Shown: positions 55,506-64,000 of the stretch, one piece after another
Position numbering within the stretch: position 1 is the first letter of the stretch
How the letters are laid out: every line of letters begins with the position of its first letter
NCBI RefSeq assembly: GCF_947497695.1
Contig: NZ_CANMHM010000005.1
Span: 1-64,000, forward strand
Source: an uncultured Polaribacter sp.
GTDB taxonomy: Bacteria; Bacteroidota; Bacteroidia; Flavobacteriales; Flavobacteriaceae
Length of the DNA: 64,000 nucleotides
Direction of reading: 5' to 3'
Notes under the pieces: generated by a model
Told to the model about the DNA's origin: nothing
Databases searched by the model: none
The model's input: the letters and a program-made list of their open reading frames with translations, nothing else
Program-made: the position numbers and the translations under genes

Positions 55506-55781
55506 CTATCTTTTTGATATTCCGTTGTTTGAAATAGATCTTTGTCTGGTACATTTAAACCTGCCTTTTTCAAAAACTCTTAGTTTTTCATGTTTTGTTT
55601 TTCTTCCTTGAACTCTTTTTCTCCACATTCTGAAGCTTTTTGGCTTCATTTCTCTCCTCATTAAATCAATTACTTCTTGTTCTTTTAATCCAAATTGAAA
55701 TAAAATTGCTTCAAAAGTGGTTCTATCTTCCCAAGCCATTTCTATGATTCTGTCAGTTGCTATTGCATCAATTTTCATCAA
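55506..55781 (-). CDS. TIGR03643 family small protein (DUF2805)
   Basis: 91 aa. IDAIATDRIIEMAWEDRTTF, then LFQFGLKEQEVIDLMRREMK and PKSFRMWRKRVQGRKTKH are the family signature; the C-terminal tail is basic. The helix-turn-helix look of FGLKEQEVIDLMR and the many Arg suggest nucleic-acid binding, but that is inference. These proteins are regularly encoded next to photolyase/cryptochrome genes in marine bacteria. Confidence 0.88.
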   Translation of the reverse strand: MMKIDAIATDRIIEMAWEDRTTFEAILFQFGLKEQEVIDLMRREMKPKSFRMWRKRVQGRKTKHEKLRVFEKGRFKCTRQRSISNNGISKR

Positions 55782-55788
55782 TAATAAA

Positions 55789-56223
55789 TTATTTTATAGG
55801 TTCATAGAAATCATATTGTTTGTCATTTTCAATTTTAAAGTCAATAATTTTAGCAATAAATTTTTTATTCTCTTTTAGAAGTTTATTGTTTTTAAAATTT
55901 ATAAAATTGCCTTGAGCATGTATACTAAACCCCTCTGTTTTGTATGTGTAGAGTTGATAATATGGAATAGCCCAACTAAAGTTTTTTAATCCTTTATTAA
56001 TGTGAATGATGATGCCCTTTTTACGAATTTCTATATTCCCATAATTGATATCGGAAATAGTATTCATGTATTTTAAAAAGCCAGGACTAACTTTTTGAAT
56101 CATCATTCTTTTAGATCCAACACCACCTTTTTTTATAGCCTCAAAAAAAGTGTAGGGTTTTCCTAGCAAATCATTAAAAATTGCTGCTGCCTCTTTATTT
56201 TTATTTGTAGTGTTGTATATCAT
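55789..56223 (-). CDS. Hypothetical protein of the photolyase island
   Basis: 144 aa, not recognised. No signal peptide or transmembrane helix is apparent. Beta-rich stretches (IEIRKKGIIIHI, YQLYTYKTEGFSIHAQGNFINF) alternate with a Lys-rich helical part, resembling a PH-like or lipocalin-like small beta barrel only in general appearance. It starts 83 bases downstream of the cryptochrome gene and ends seven bases before the TIGR03643 gene. Function unknown. Confidence 0.6.
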   Translation of the reverse strand: MIYNTTNKNKEAAAIFNDLLGKPYTFFEAIKKGGVGSKRMMIQKVSPGFLKYMNTISDINYGNIEIRKKGIIIHINKGLKNFSWAIPYYQLYTYKTEGFSIHAQGNFINFKNNKLLKENKKFIAKIIDFKIENDKQYDFYEPIK

Positions 56224-56306
56224 TTCTACTTCAAAAGTAAGAAATGTTTAATGATTAATAGTTATAGTTAAACAAAAATTAACATAAAATTATAACAAGC
56301 TAAAAA

Positions 56307-57797
56307 TCAATTGTTTTTAAGTAATTGGTCTCTATTAGAAAGAGTATGTTTTTTTAATATTCTAAGACTCTCTTTTTGTACCTCTGTATCTTTTTTCATT
56401 TTCCAAAGAGTATCACTAGCTTTCTTTCTTGCAACTTTAATATCTACAATTGGTTTTGGGTAATTTACCCCTAATTCAAAATTATTAAATTGCTGGTCTA
56501 AAGGAGTCATTAAGTAGGGCTCGTGTATAAATGCTACAGGTAATTTTGCCAATTCAGGCACCCATTTTTTAATAAAAGTGGCATCTGCATCATGTTCTAA
56601 ACTGTTTTTTACAGGGCTGTATATTCTTAAAATATTAATACCAGTTTCTCCAGCATTCATTTGTAGTTGAGGAAAATGAATACCAGGCTCAAAGTCTAAA
56701 AATAAACTAGATAAATGTTGTGATGCTGCCTGCCAAGGTTGCCATAAAATATGTGTAAAAAAAGAAATAAGCATGGCTCTCATTCTAAAATTCACATAAC
56801 CAGTTTCTTGTAAACAACGCATACAAGCATCAATTAAAGGAAAACCTGTTTGCCCTTCTTTCCAAGCCTTTTGATACTCTAATGAAATACTTTTCTTTAA
56901 TTTTTGATAGCCTTTATTGATGCTTTCATTTTCCATAGTATGTTCCATCTCAAATTTTTGTATAAAATGAGCTTGCCAACGTAATCTAGAAGCAAATGCA
57001 CCTATATGCTTTTTATTTTCTGCTGTTAGGTGTTGATGTGCTTCTAAAAAAACTTGTCTTAAAGAAATATTTCCCCAAGCTATATAAGGTGATAATCTAC
57101 TACAGCTTTCTCTTGCTAAGGCAGGTTTAGAAATGTTGGTCATATATTTTTGATGCCTATTTTTAAAAAAAGAATTAGCATATTTCCACCCCATTTTTGT
57201 ACCACCTTTCTGAAAAGGACTTTCTTTTGGGGTTTCTAAATCTTCGATTTGAAAATATTTTTCTAGCTCTTTAATTTCATCTATACCAATAAATTGACTC
57301 GCTTTTAATTCGTTTTTAATGGGAGGTTGTAACATATAACTTTCCCATTTCTCTAGCCAGTCTTCTCTGTTTAATAAACCTCTTAAAACCCCATTATTAT
57401 TGTTTTCAACCCATTTAACAGAATTGTTTCTGCAATATCTGGTGAATTCTTTGTCTCTATTGTAGGTAATTAATAAACCAGTTTCTTGATGTGAGAAAAC
57501 TGTACCAATCTTGTAGTTATTAAATAATTGATTAAATGCGTTGATAACTTCTGTTTTTACACAAAGAACTTTGGTGTTGTATTTTTGTAAATCGCTGTTT
57601 AAATCAACAATTGATTGTTTTATAAAATCCCAATGTCTTTTATTATAGTGTGGGTCTTCTATTAAAGAGTTTTCAAAAACATACATAAAAAGGACACGTT
57701 TATTAGATTTTAAAGCATTGTAAATTGCTTCATTATCTTGCAAACGCAAATCGCGTTTAAACCAAACAACATGTATTTCTTCTTTATTAATATTCAT
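56307..57797 (-). CDS. FAD-binding cryptochrome/photolyase family protein
   Basis: 496 aa. The antenna domain opens VVWFKRDLRLQDNEAIYNAL. The FAD-binding half has SRLSPYIAWGNISLRQV, RWQAHFIQKFEME, GYVNFRMRAMLISF and MNAGETGINILRIYSPV in place of the usual N-W-Q-W region of class I enzymes. The NYPKPIVD end is shared with other family members. It clearly differs from the other three photolyases here; the group is often annotated as deoxyribodipyrimidine photolyase or cryptochrome without tested function. It overlaps the FeS photolyase gene by 11 bases. Confidence 0.85.
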   Translation of the reverse strand: MNINKEEIHVVWFKRDLRLQDNEAIYNALKSNKRVLFMYVFENSLIEDPHYNKRHWDFIKQSIVDLNSDLQKYNTKVLCVKTEVINAFNQLFNNYKIGTVFSHQETGLLITYNRDKEFTRYCRNNSVKWVENNNNGVLRGLLNREDWLEKWESYMLQPPIKNELKASQFIGIDEIKELEKYFQIEDLETPKESPFQKGGTKMGWKYANSFFKNRHQKYMTNISKPALARESCSRLSPYIAWGNISLRQVFLEAHQHLTAENKKHIGAFASRLRWQAHFIQKFEMEHTMENESINKGYQKLKKSISLEYQKAWKEGQTGFPLIDACMRCLQETGYVNFRMRAMLISFFTHILWQPWQAASQHLSSLFLDFEPGIHFPQLQMNAGETGINILRIYSPVKNSLEHDADATFIKKWVPELAKLPVAFIHEPYLMTPLDQQFNNFELGVNYPKPIVDIKVARKKASDTLWKMKKDTEVQKESLRILKKHTLSNRDQLLKNN

Positions 57798-59319
57798 CTA
57801 AATTTTCTATAATATGGTTCGCTTTTTTCTTAATTTTTAACCTGTCTTCTGATGACATTTTGTTTAAAACACTATACATCATTTTCATTCTAAAATTAGA
57901 GGCTAATTTTTCTTGTTTTTCCTCTAAAAAATTCCAGTAAAGTGAGTTAAAAGGACAAGCATCGTCTTCAAATTTCTTGGTTTTTTTATAGTGACAAGCA
58001 TCACAATAATTTCCCATTTTATGAATATAACTTCCACTAGAAACATAGGGTTTTGTGGCTATTTTTCCTCCATCTGCAAACTGGCTCATACCTCTTGTGT
58101 TTGGTAATTGAACCCATTCAATAGCATCTACATAAATCCCTAAATACCAAGCGTCTATTTCATCTGGGTGTATTTGTGTTAACAATGCAAAATTACCTGT
58201 AACCATCAATCTTTGAATGTGATGTGCATATCCGTTTTCTAAAGAATTGTTAATGGCATTTTTAAGGCAATTCATTTTGGTTTTACCTGTCCAGAAAAAG
58301 TTTGGTAATTTATTTTTATTTTCTAAAAAGTTTTCTTTTTTGTAGTCTGGCATCAACATCCAATACATACCTCTCATGTATTCTCTCCAACCTAAAATTT
58401 GTCTGATAAAACCTTCTACTTGGCTAATGTCTATTTCATTAGGCTTTTCTCTGTAAGTTGCTAGTGTTTTATCAACAATTTCTTTTGGTGATACCATTTT
58501 GGTATTCATTGCAAAAGAAATTCTACTATGAAAAAGATATATTTTATCTGTGTGCATTGCATCTTGATAATCGCCAAAATGTACCAATAAATGTTCACAG
58601 AAATACTCTAATTGTACTAAAGATTGTTCTCTAGAAATAGGATATTCAAAATATTTTGGGTTGATGTTTCCTATGGATTTTACACCTGCTTTTTCAAGAT
58701 CATTTAGAATATCTGTAACATTATTATCAAAATTAATTTCTTGTGGAATTAAAACATCGCCTTTCCATTTTTTACGATTGCTGGCATCAAAATTCCATTT
58801 TCCACCTTCAGGTTGATTGTCAATCACCATAATTTGATGTTTTTTACGCATATTTCTGTAAAAACTCTCCATCAAAAACTGTTTTTTACCCTTAAAAAAC
58901 GTCTTTAATTCGTCTCTTTCTGTGTAAAAATGCTCTGTAGAAAAAACTTCTGATTCAATTTTTAAGGTTGATGAAAAATCATTCAGTTGTTTGTCTAATC
59001 TGTATTCATCTGGCGATAAATATTCAAATTTTTCAATAGCATGTTTTTCAATTAAAAGTGATAAGTTTTCGACTAAATTTTGCGTATTCTTTTTATCATT
59101 TATAGTTAAATAAATAACCTTGTGATTTGCTTTTTCTAGTTCTGATGCAAAATTTCGCATCGCCGCAAAAAAACCAACAATTTTTTGAATATGATGTGTT
59201 ACATAATCCGTTTCTTGACGCATTTCAAAAAGACAATAAATAGCAGTATCATCCATTTCTTGAAACCAAGAATGTTTGCTGTTTAATTGGTCTCCTAGAA
59301 TTAATCTTAATTTTTTCAT
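57787..59319 (-). CDS. Iron-sulfur (6-4) photolyase / bacterial cryptochrome (PhrB/FeS-BCP type)
   Basis: 510 aa. The N-terminus LRLILGDQLNSKHSWF is typical of the photolyase-related group. Four Cys at 351, 439, 442 and 455 (in MNCLKN, YCDAC and DDACPFN) match the [4Fe-4S] ligands known from Agrobacterium PhrB almost position for position. GWREYMRGMYW and NTRGMSQFADGG are FAD-domain motifs. It is expected to repair (6-4) photoproducts with FAD and a lumazine-type antenna. Start overlaps nothing upstream; a 98-base gap with a REP-like hairpin separates it from the DASH gene. Confidence 0.93.
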   Translation of the reverse strand: MKKLRLILGDQLNSKHSWFQEMDDTAIYCLFEMRQETDYVTHHIQKIVGFFAAMRNFASELEKANHKVIYLTINDKKNTQNLVENLSLLIEKHAIEKFEYLSPDEYRLDKQLNDFSSTLKIESEVFSTEHFYTERDELKTFFKGKKQFLMESFYRNMRKKHQIMVIDNQPEGGKWNFDASNRKKWKGDVLIPQEINFDNNVTDILNDLEKAGVKSIGNINPKYFEYPISREQSLVQLEYFCEHLLVHFGDYQDAMHTDKIYLFHSRISFAMNTKMVSPKEIVDKTLATYREKPNEIDISQVEGFIRQILGWREYMRGMYWMLMPDYKKENFLENKNKLPNFFWTGKTKMNCLKNAINNSLENGYAHHIQRLMVTGNFALLTQIHPDEIDAWYLGIYVDAIEWVQLPNTRGMSQFADGGKIATKPYVSSGSYIHKMGNYCDACHYKKTKKFEDDACPFNSLYWNFLEEKQEKLASNFRMKMMYSVLNKMSSEDRLKIKKKANHIIENLDEY

Positions 59320-59369
59320 GTAATCTATATCTTTACTGCAAGTTCTAAAGAACCTTTTAGTTATTTGTT

Positions 59370-59412
59370 AGGTTTGTGAATTAAACCTACAAGGTTTTGA
59401 AAACCTTGCAGG
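59370..59412. repeat. REP-like hairpin ACCTACAAGGTTTTGAAAACCTTG
   Basis: Two nested hairpins: AGGTTT (59370-59375) with AAACCT (59383-59388), and CCTACAAGGTTTT (59386-59398) with AAAACCTTGCAGG (59400-59412, one mismatch). The second palindrome is of a type widely scattered between genes in Bacteroidota chromosomes. It sits in the 98-base gap between the FeS and DASH photolyase genes. Confidence 0.75.
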
Positions 59413-59417
59413 GGTAT

Positions 59418-60728
59418 TTAAAACAATGTCTTGTCTAACCACATTTTTCTAAATTTATAATTGGCATCATAACGTTCTGCTTGCAATTGTGTGTTAAATT
59501 TTCTGTCTCTAGGATCGTTTCCAACTCCTGCAACATACATCCAATTGCCATAATTGCTATGCACATCATAATCTATTAAAACAGATTCAAAATAAGCAGC
59601 ACCAATTCTCCAATCTAGTAATAGTTCTTTGGCAAAATAAGAAGCTACATTTTGTCTACCTCTATTACTCATCCAACCTGTTTCTTTTAATTCTATCATA
59701 TTGGCATTTACAAAATCGTCTTTTGTTTCGCCATTAATCCATTTATTAATGTCTTTTGGGTAGTTGTACCATTTGTAATCTTTGTCTAAAATTCCGCCAA
59801 TTTTAAATATTTTGTCATTGTATTTTAACGAAATATATTTAAAGTAATCTCTCCAAATCAATTCGAAAATTACCCAATAAGTAGATTGATTTGCACCAAA
59901 TTCAGCTTCATATTCCTTAATTTTCCAGTAAATAGTTTTGGCAGAAATACTGCCATTTGCTAACCAAGCAGAAAATTTTGTAGAGTAATTTATACCTACT
60001 AAACCATTTCTAGTTTTTTTGTAAAAACCTACTTTTTTAGTTTTAAAAAAATAATCGTTTAATCTTTCTAAAGCTTCATTTTCTCCGCCAGAAAATGGGA
60101 AAGCTGTTTTGGGTGGGGTTTCAAAATCGTTAAAACCTAATTCTTTTAAAGTCGGAATTTCAGTTGTATCTTCCAATAAATTTTCACGAGAAAGTTTAGA
60201 AATCGATACTTCCTTCTCAATAGAAACTGTTTTTTCTAATTTCTTTCTAAAAACAGTAAATACATTTGGAATTTTAGAAAAATCTTTAGAAACCAAATCT
60301 GGATGATACAAAAATTGATCATAATCTTCCACAAATGAAATAGTTGTAGAAATACTATTTTTTATTGCCTTGTTGGTTTCAATCTCTTCTTTTGTCCATT
60401 CTTTTTGAGTGTAGATTGCATCCACAGAAAAAACATCAATAATTTCTGATATTTTATTTTCTGGATTTTTAAAATAGGTAAGAAGTGTAATATTTAAATC
60501 GGCTAAATTGTTTTTTAAATTAGTAATCGTTTCAATTAAAAATTTTGTTCTAAATTTTGCTGTTTTTTGAAATCCAAATACATCCGTTTTAAATTGCTTT
60601 GGATCAAAAAAGTAAATAGCGATTACTTTTTTATGATTTTCTACTGCTTTTTTTAATGAAATATTATCATTTACACGCAAATTATTACGAAACCAAACTA
60701 ACCCTGTATTTTTTTGTTGCTGCTGCAT
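59418..60728 (-). CDS. DASH-family cryptochrome
   Basis: 436 aa. [17 protein letters not shown] opens the antenna domain; [19 protein letters not shown] is the DASH linker signature; [61 protein letters not shown] and [16 protein letters not shown] are diagnostic of cryptochrome DASH. Such proteins repair CPDs mainly in single-stranded DNA. The first 31 bases overlap the 3' end of the upstream DUF2256 gene in another frame, so translation is coupled. Confidence 0.95.
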   Translation of the reverse strand: MQQQQKNTGLVWFRNNLRVNDNISLKKAVENHKKVIAIYFFDPKQFKTDVFGFQKTAKFRTKFLIETITNLKNNLADLNITLLTYFKNPENKISEIIDVFSVDAIYTQKEWTKEEIETNKAIKNSISTTISFVEDYDQFLYHPDLVSKDFSKIPNVFTVFRKKLEKTVSIEKEVSISKLSRENLLEDTTEIPTLKELGFNDFETPPKTAFPFSGGENEALERLNDYFFKTKKVGFYKKTRNGLVGINYSTKFSAWLANGSISAKTIYWKIKEYEAEFGANQSTYWVIFELIWRDYFKYISLKYNDKIFKIGGILDKDYKWYNYPKDINKWINGETKDDFVNANMIELKETGWMSNRGRQNVASYFAKELLLDWRIGAAYFESVLIDYDVHSNYGNWMYVAGVGNDPRDRKFNTQLQAERYDANYKFRKMWLDKTLF

Positions 60729-60838
60729 TTTTTACTACAATATTTAACATTTTCCCAGTTTTTCTCCCATTTTTTTCTCCAAGTAAAAGGTCTGTTACAA
60801 ACCACACATATTTTATCTGGAAGATATTGTTTTTTCAA
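60698..60838 (-). CDS. DUF2256 small zinc-finger-like protein
   Basis: A 46-aa frame starting at TTG 60838 (no ATG exists between it and the upstream in-frame stop) and ending TAG at 60698. It has [18 protein letters not shown] followed by [11 protein letters not shown], exactly the DUF2256 pattern with four Cys (C-x2-C ... C-x3-C) that probably bind zinc. It begins two bases after the upstream gene and overlaps the DASH photolyase gene by 31 bases. DUF2256 genes are regular companions of photolyases; function unknown. Confidence 0.88.
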   Translation of the reverse strand: MKKQYLPDKICVVCNRPFTWRKKWEKNWENVKYCSKKCSSNKKIQG

Positions 60839-60840
60839 AA

Positions 60841-62262
60841 TTATTTATTAATGTTATTAATCATTCCATTAAATACAAACCAATGAAAAGGCATAACTGC
60901 ATACCAATATAATCTACCAGCCAAACCATGAGGTCTAAAAGTAGCTGTTTGTTTTAGGTTGCCTTCTTCTATTTTAAACTCTAACCAAGCTTCTCCTGGT
61001 AAAATCATTTCTGCATAGAGTAGAAGTTTGCCTTTTTCTTTATCAGCATAAATAACACGCCAAAAATCTAAAGCATCACCTGCATTTAATTCTGTTGGAT
61101 GTCTTCTTCCACGCCTTAAACCAGCTCCACCAAAAAATTGATCTAAAAAACCACGAATTTTCCATAGAAAAGTACCATAATACCAACCCGTTTCTCCACC
61201 AATTGCCCAAATTCTATCTAAAGCATTTTCTTGATTCTTTACTTTTCTAGATTTAAAATCTTTAAAACAACCATGTTTAGGCACATTTATAAATTCATGT
61301 ACATAATTCTTTAATTTACCACTACTTATATAGGAGTCTTTCCAACTAGAAATAATACTATTTTGTTTAATCTTTACAAAAGCAAACTCTACAGCTTGCT
61401 TATAAGTCATAGGTTTTACATTTAAAATTGTATTGATATTACTTTTTTTACCAATCACTTCTACACCCATAGAATTTACCAAAGAACTTGCTAGTTTGTA
61501 AGAAGTAGAGGTTACAAAATACAACCAATAAGAAGAGAGTTTTGGCGTCATAACAGGCACTGTTAAAATCCATCTTTTTAGTTTTCTTACTTTGGCAAAC
61601 TGTAAAAGCATTTCTTTATAAGTCAAAACTTCTGGTCCAAAAACATCAAAAGATTGGTTGTAGAGTTCTTTTTTATCAATGGCTCTGTGTAAAAAAGATA
61701 AAACGTCTCTAATGCCCAAGGGTTGTGTTTTGGTATTTAACCATTTTGGGGCAATCATAAAGGGTAGTTTTTCTACAATATCTCTAATGATTTCGAAAGA
61801 AGAGCTACCAGAACCTACAATAATACCAGCTTTAAAAGTAGTTAAAGCATATTTTTTTGAGGCTAAAGTGTTTTCTACATTTTTACGAGATAGTAAATGT
61901 TTAGAAAGTTTGGTGTCATTTGTTATTCCGCTTAAATAAATTACTTGTTTTAGTTGAGATTTTTTGGCAAATCGTTTAAAGTTAAATGCACATTTTTCTT
62001 CTAATACATGAAATTCTTTAGCAGAGTTAGACATTGAGTGTATTAGGTAGTAAGCAATATCAATATCTTTAGGTATGTTTTCTAAACTTTCTGCATTTAG
62101 AAAATCAGCTTCAGCTAAAACAATGTTTTTTCTATCTTTAAAATAATTTTGAGCTCTTTTTTTATCTCTAACAGCACAAACCACTGTATGTCCATCATTT
62201 AGTAACAACGGAATTAACCTTTTGCCAATATAACCTGTTGCACCTGTTACTAAGATTTTCAT
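60841..62262 (-). CDS. SDR family NAD(P)-binding protein with C-terminal DUF2867
   Basis: 473 aa. Atypical extended SDR of the NmrA-like kind: [17 protein letters not shown] at residues 5-21, then YLIHSM, VIYLSGI and [15 protein letters not shown]. From about residue 315 there is a DUF2867 domain ([48 protein letters not shown]). The predicted role is reduction of a small lipid- or quinone-like molecule; in marine bacteria this architecture sits beside photolyase genes. Nine bases to the flavin reductase and two to the DUF2256 gene. Confidence 0.88.
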   Translation of the reverse strand: MKILVTGATGYIGKRLIPLLLNDGHTVVCAVRDKKRAQNYFKDRKNIVLAEADFLNAESLENIPKDIDIAYYLIHSMSNSAKEFHVLEEKCAFNFKRFAKKSQLKQVIYLSGITNDTKLSKHLLSRKNVENTLASKKYALTTFKAGIIVGSGSSSFEIIRDIVEKLPFMIAPKWLNTKTQPLGIRDVLSFLHRAIDKKELYNQSFDVFGPEVLTYKEMLLQFAKVRKLKRWILTVPVMTPKLSSYWLYFVTSTSYKLASSLVNSMGVEVIGKKSNINTILNVKPMTYKQAVEFAFVKIKQNSIISSWKDSYISSGKLKNYVHEFINVPKHGCFKDFKSRKVKNQENALDRIWAIGGETGWYYGTFLWKIRGFLDQFFGGAGLRRGRRHPTELNAGDALDFWRVIYADKEKGKLLLYAEMILPGEAWLEFKIEEGNLKQTATFRPHGLAGRLYWYAVMPFHWFVFNGMINNINK

Positions 62263-62271
62263 ATATTATTT

Positions 62272-62892
62272 CTACATTTTTTTAGGTCTTTGGTAAGACA
62301 ATTGCGTTTTAAATTTAGGAATTGCATACGTATCTAAACCATTAATAGTAGCAATATTTCCTTCTGATAAATTGATCAATCCATCATCTTGTAACAGTTG
62401 ATCTTTTACATATAATTCCTGAATTTCAGCAACAATTAATAGTACATTATTGGAAGCAACATATACTTCTTCTATAAATTTCATACTCAGTTGTACGGGG
62501 CAATTTTTTACAAATGGGGCTTTAAAATTGCCTTTATATTCTTCTTCTAAATTGGTCATGTTAAATTCAGAAACATCACTTTTGTATTTTGCAGATGTAT
62601 GATGAGCATCTTCAATAATACCTTCATAAATATGATTGATGGTAAAAACACCAGTATCTTTTATGTTTTTATAAGTATCTCTTGGCACTGTTGTAGGTCT
62701 TAAAATAAAACCCAAAGTTGGTGGTTTAGAACCTAAATGAGTTACAGAACTAAAAACAGCTACATTTGTAATGCCATCTTCAGATATTGAGCCCAATAAG
62801 TTGGCAGATTTAAAACCAGAACAACTATTGATGAGGTTAATTTTATATATTTTATCCAAATTTTGGATGTCGTCAAAAGTAAAAAATGCCAT
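62272..62892 (-). CDS. Flavin reductase family protein (FMN-binding split barrel)
   Basis: 206 aa. FKSANLLGSISEDGITNVAVFSSVTHLG-type text near the N-terminus and PPTLGFILRPTTVPRDTYKNI followed by GVFTINHI are the hallmarks of the DIM6/NTAB flavin reductase-like family. It would bind FMN and reduce it or another substrate. Its start codon overlaps the kinase-like gene's stop by one base. A role in supplying reduced flavin to the photolyases is attractive but unproven. Confidence 0.87.
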   Translation of the reverse strand: MAFFTFDDIQNLDKIYKINLINSCSGFKSANLLGSISEDGITNVAVFSSVTHLGSKPPTLGFILRPTTVPRDTYKNIKDTGVFTINHIYEGIIEDAHHTSAKYKSDVSEFNMTNLEEEYKGNFKAPFVKNCPVQLSMKFIEEVYVASNNVLLIVAEIQELYVKDQLLQDDGLINLSEGNIATINGLDTYAIPKFKTQLSYQRPKKM

Positions 62893-64000
62893 TAGTAAGA
62901 TAAATAATTATTAATTTTTACGTTTTTCGCTTTCAACTCGTGCATTAAATTATACAAACCAAAAAAAGTTCTATTAATATAAATAAAGTGTTTTGAACCT
63001 CTATTTCCATTCATACTTTTAATCTCAGTGCTTTTAGCATACTTTGCACCTAAGTCAGATATTTTTCCAAAGAACTCTTCATCAGAAAAATCAAATACAT
63101 CTTTATTAAAAGGTTGTGTAAATAAGCTTAATAATTCGTGAAAGATAGCCCTAAAAAATACTAATTCCTCCTCAGTATCGTCTTGTCTTAAAATTTCTAA
63201 TTCATATAATTTTTTCTCAAAAAATACAGGGTCTTTTAAGTTTTCTGCGTTAGCCAATTCAAAATAAGGTACATAAAATTCATTTGGAATGGTTTTCATA
63301 CAGCCAAAATCAATCACAATGAGTTCGTTTTCTGGGGAAATCATAAAATTCCCAGGATGTGGATCTGCATGTACTTTTTTTAGATTATGAATTTGAAACA
63401 TATAAAAATCCCATAAAGCTTGTCCTAATTGGTTTCTAACCTCTTGGTTTTCTGTAGAAAATTGAGATAAATGAACTCCATTCATCCAATCCATTGTAAT
63501 AATCCTATCAGAAGATAATTCTGGATAATAATTAGGAAAACTTAGATTTGGTATGTGTTTACAAGCTTCTACAATAGCTTGACTTTGTTGTACTTCTAAA
63601 ATATAATTCGTTTCTTCTTCTAGTTTGTTTTCTACTTCTTTAAAATATTTATCTGAGTCTTTACCTCTAATATTAAACATTTTAATAGCAATAGGTTTTA
63701 CCAAAGATAAATCTGATGCAATACTTTCTGCAACTCCAGGATATTGAATTTTAACAGCTAGTTTTTTACCCTCCTTTTCTGCTCTGTGCACTTGTCCAAT
63801 ACTTGCTGCGTTTACAGAAACAGTATCAAATTTATCATAAATGTCATTAGGATCTTTACCAAAATATTTTTTAAACGTTTTTGTTACGAGTGCAGGAGAT
63901 AATGGAGGTACAGAAAACTGTGAAAGCGAAAATTTATCTACATAAGCTTCTGGCAAGATGTTTTTTTCCATGCTCAACATTTGGGCTACTTTTAAAGCAC
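62892..64000 (-). CDS. AarF/ABC1/UbiB-family kinase-like protein (5' end outside the window)
   Basis: The reading frame continues past the window edge: codons before the Met at 63980 read ALKVAQ, the usual KxGQ region, here with Ala for Gly. Visible parts are the Ala-rich NAASIGQVHRA loop, KIQYPGV with the nucleotide-binding Lys, the catalytic HADPHPGNF, and VIDFGCMK (DFG). At least 368 codons are present. These atypical kinases act in ubiquinone/menaquinone lipid metabolism or stress; here it heads or lies within the photolyase island. Start is not in the window. Confidence 0.88.
   Translation of the reverse strand, partial: ALKVAQMLSMEKNILPEAYVDKFSLSQFSVPPLSPALVTKTFKKYFGKDPNDIYDKFDTVSVNAASIGQVHRAEKEGKKLAVKIQYPGVAESIASDLSLVKPIAIKMFNIRGKDSDKYFKEVENKLEEETNYILEVQQSQAIVEACKHIPNLSFPNYYPELSSDRIITMDWMNGVHLSQFSTENQEVRNQLGQALWDFYMFQIHNLKKVHADPHPGNFMISPENELIVIDFGCMKTIPNEFYVPYFELANAENLKDPVFFEKKLYELEILRQDDTEEELVFFRAIFHELLSLFTQPFNKDVFDFSDEEFFGKISDLGAKYAKSTEIKSMNGNRGSKHFIYINRTFFGLYNLMHELKAKNVKINNYLSY

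Overview
The window is a chromosomal segment of a low-G+C marine-type member of the Flavobacteriaceae (Bacteroidota), probably close to Polaribacter or Tenacibaculum. The evidence is the gliding and type IX secretion genes (gldJ, porU, porV), a fused ResB/CcsA cytochrome c maturation protein, a two-subunit methylmalonyl-CoA mutase, promoter-like TTG-N(17-20)-TAnnTTTG sequences, weak Shine-Dalgarno sites, and dispersed palindromes of the kind found in flavobacterial genomes. The genus is inference; the family-level placement is well supported.

Region 1 (1-1283) is AT-rich DNA with no convincing gene. It holds an imperfect 60-bp direct repeat and two promoter-like sites.

Region 2 (1284-27042) is a 26-kb, one-direction surface-glycan locus. 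It opens with a PAPS module: cysQ, a doubled DUF2061 membrane protein, cysC, cysD and cysN. A complete Kdo module follows (kdsD, kdsB, kdsC, kdsA). Next come Wzx-type and Wzy-type proteins, two sulfotransferase-like proteins, glycosyltransferases, an acyltransferase and a probable dTDP-L-rhamnose 4-epimerase. Then come rfbA, rfbC, rfbD, rfbB, an undecaprenyl-phosphate sugar-1-phosphate transferase, a sugar aminotransferase, a WbpM/PglF-like 4,6-dehydratase, and the exporter pair Wza and Wzc. The Wzc tail is a GGTTATGGCTAT microsatellite encoding seven Gly-Tyr pairs. The partner phosphatase (YwqE/CpsB type) lies convergently behind a bidirectional terminator. No sulfite-forming or sulfite-reducing genes are present, so the sulfate-activation genes most likely feed PAPS to the sulfotransferases of this locus. 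The expected product is a sulfated glycan containing rhamnose and/or 6-deoxytalose and possibly Kdo.

Region 3 (27980-43173) is housekeeping: an N-acetylglucosamine-kinase-like ATPase, murF, gldJ, divergent porU-porV, a truncated haemoglobin, a FabH-like synthase, guaA and a LysM lipoprotein. Two copies of a palindromic REP-like repeat and one structured intergenic element lie around the fabH-guaA-LysM block.

Region 4 (43279-51086) is on the minus strand: ccsBA, then an operon ftsB-mutA-membrane protein-scpA, then tRNA-Thr(UGU).

Region 5 (51356-64000), all minus strand, is a light-response island. It has four different photolyase/cryptochrome paralogues: a class-I-like enzyme, a second FAD-binding cryptochrome, an iron-sulfur (6-4) photolyase, and a DASH cryptochrome. 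These are interleaved with TspO, SRPBCC, glutathione peroxidase, an SDR lacking the catalytic Tyr, small conserved proteins (Lacal_2735, TIGR03643, DUF2256, a tandem pair of 71-74 aa proteins), an SDR-DUF2867 protein, a flavin reductase and the end of an AarF/UbiB-type kinase that runs off the window.
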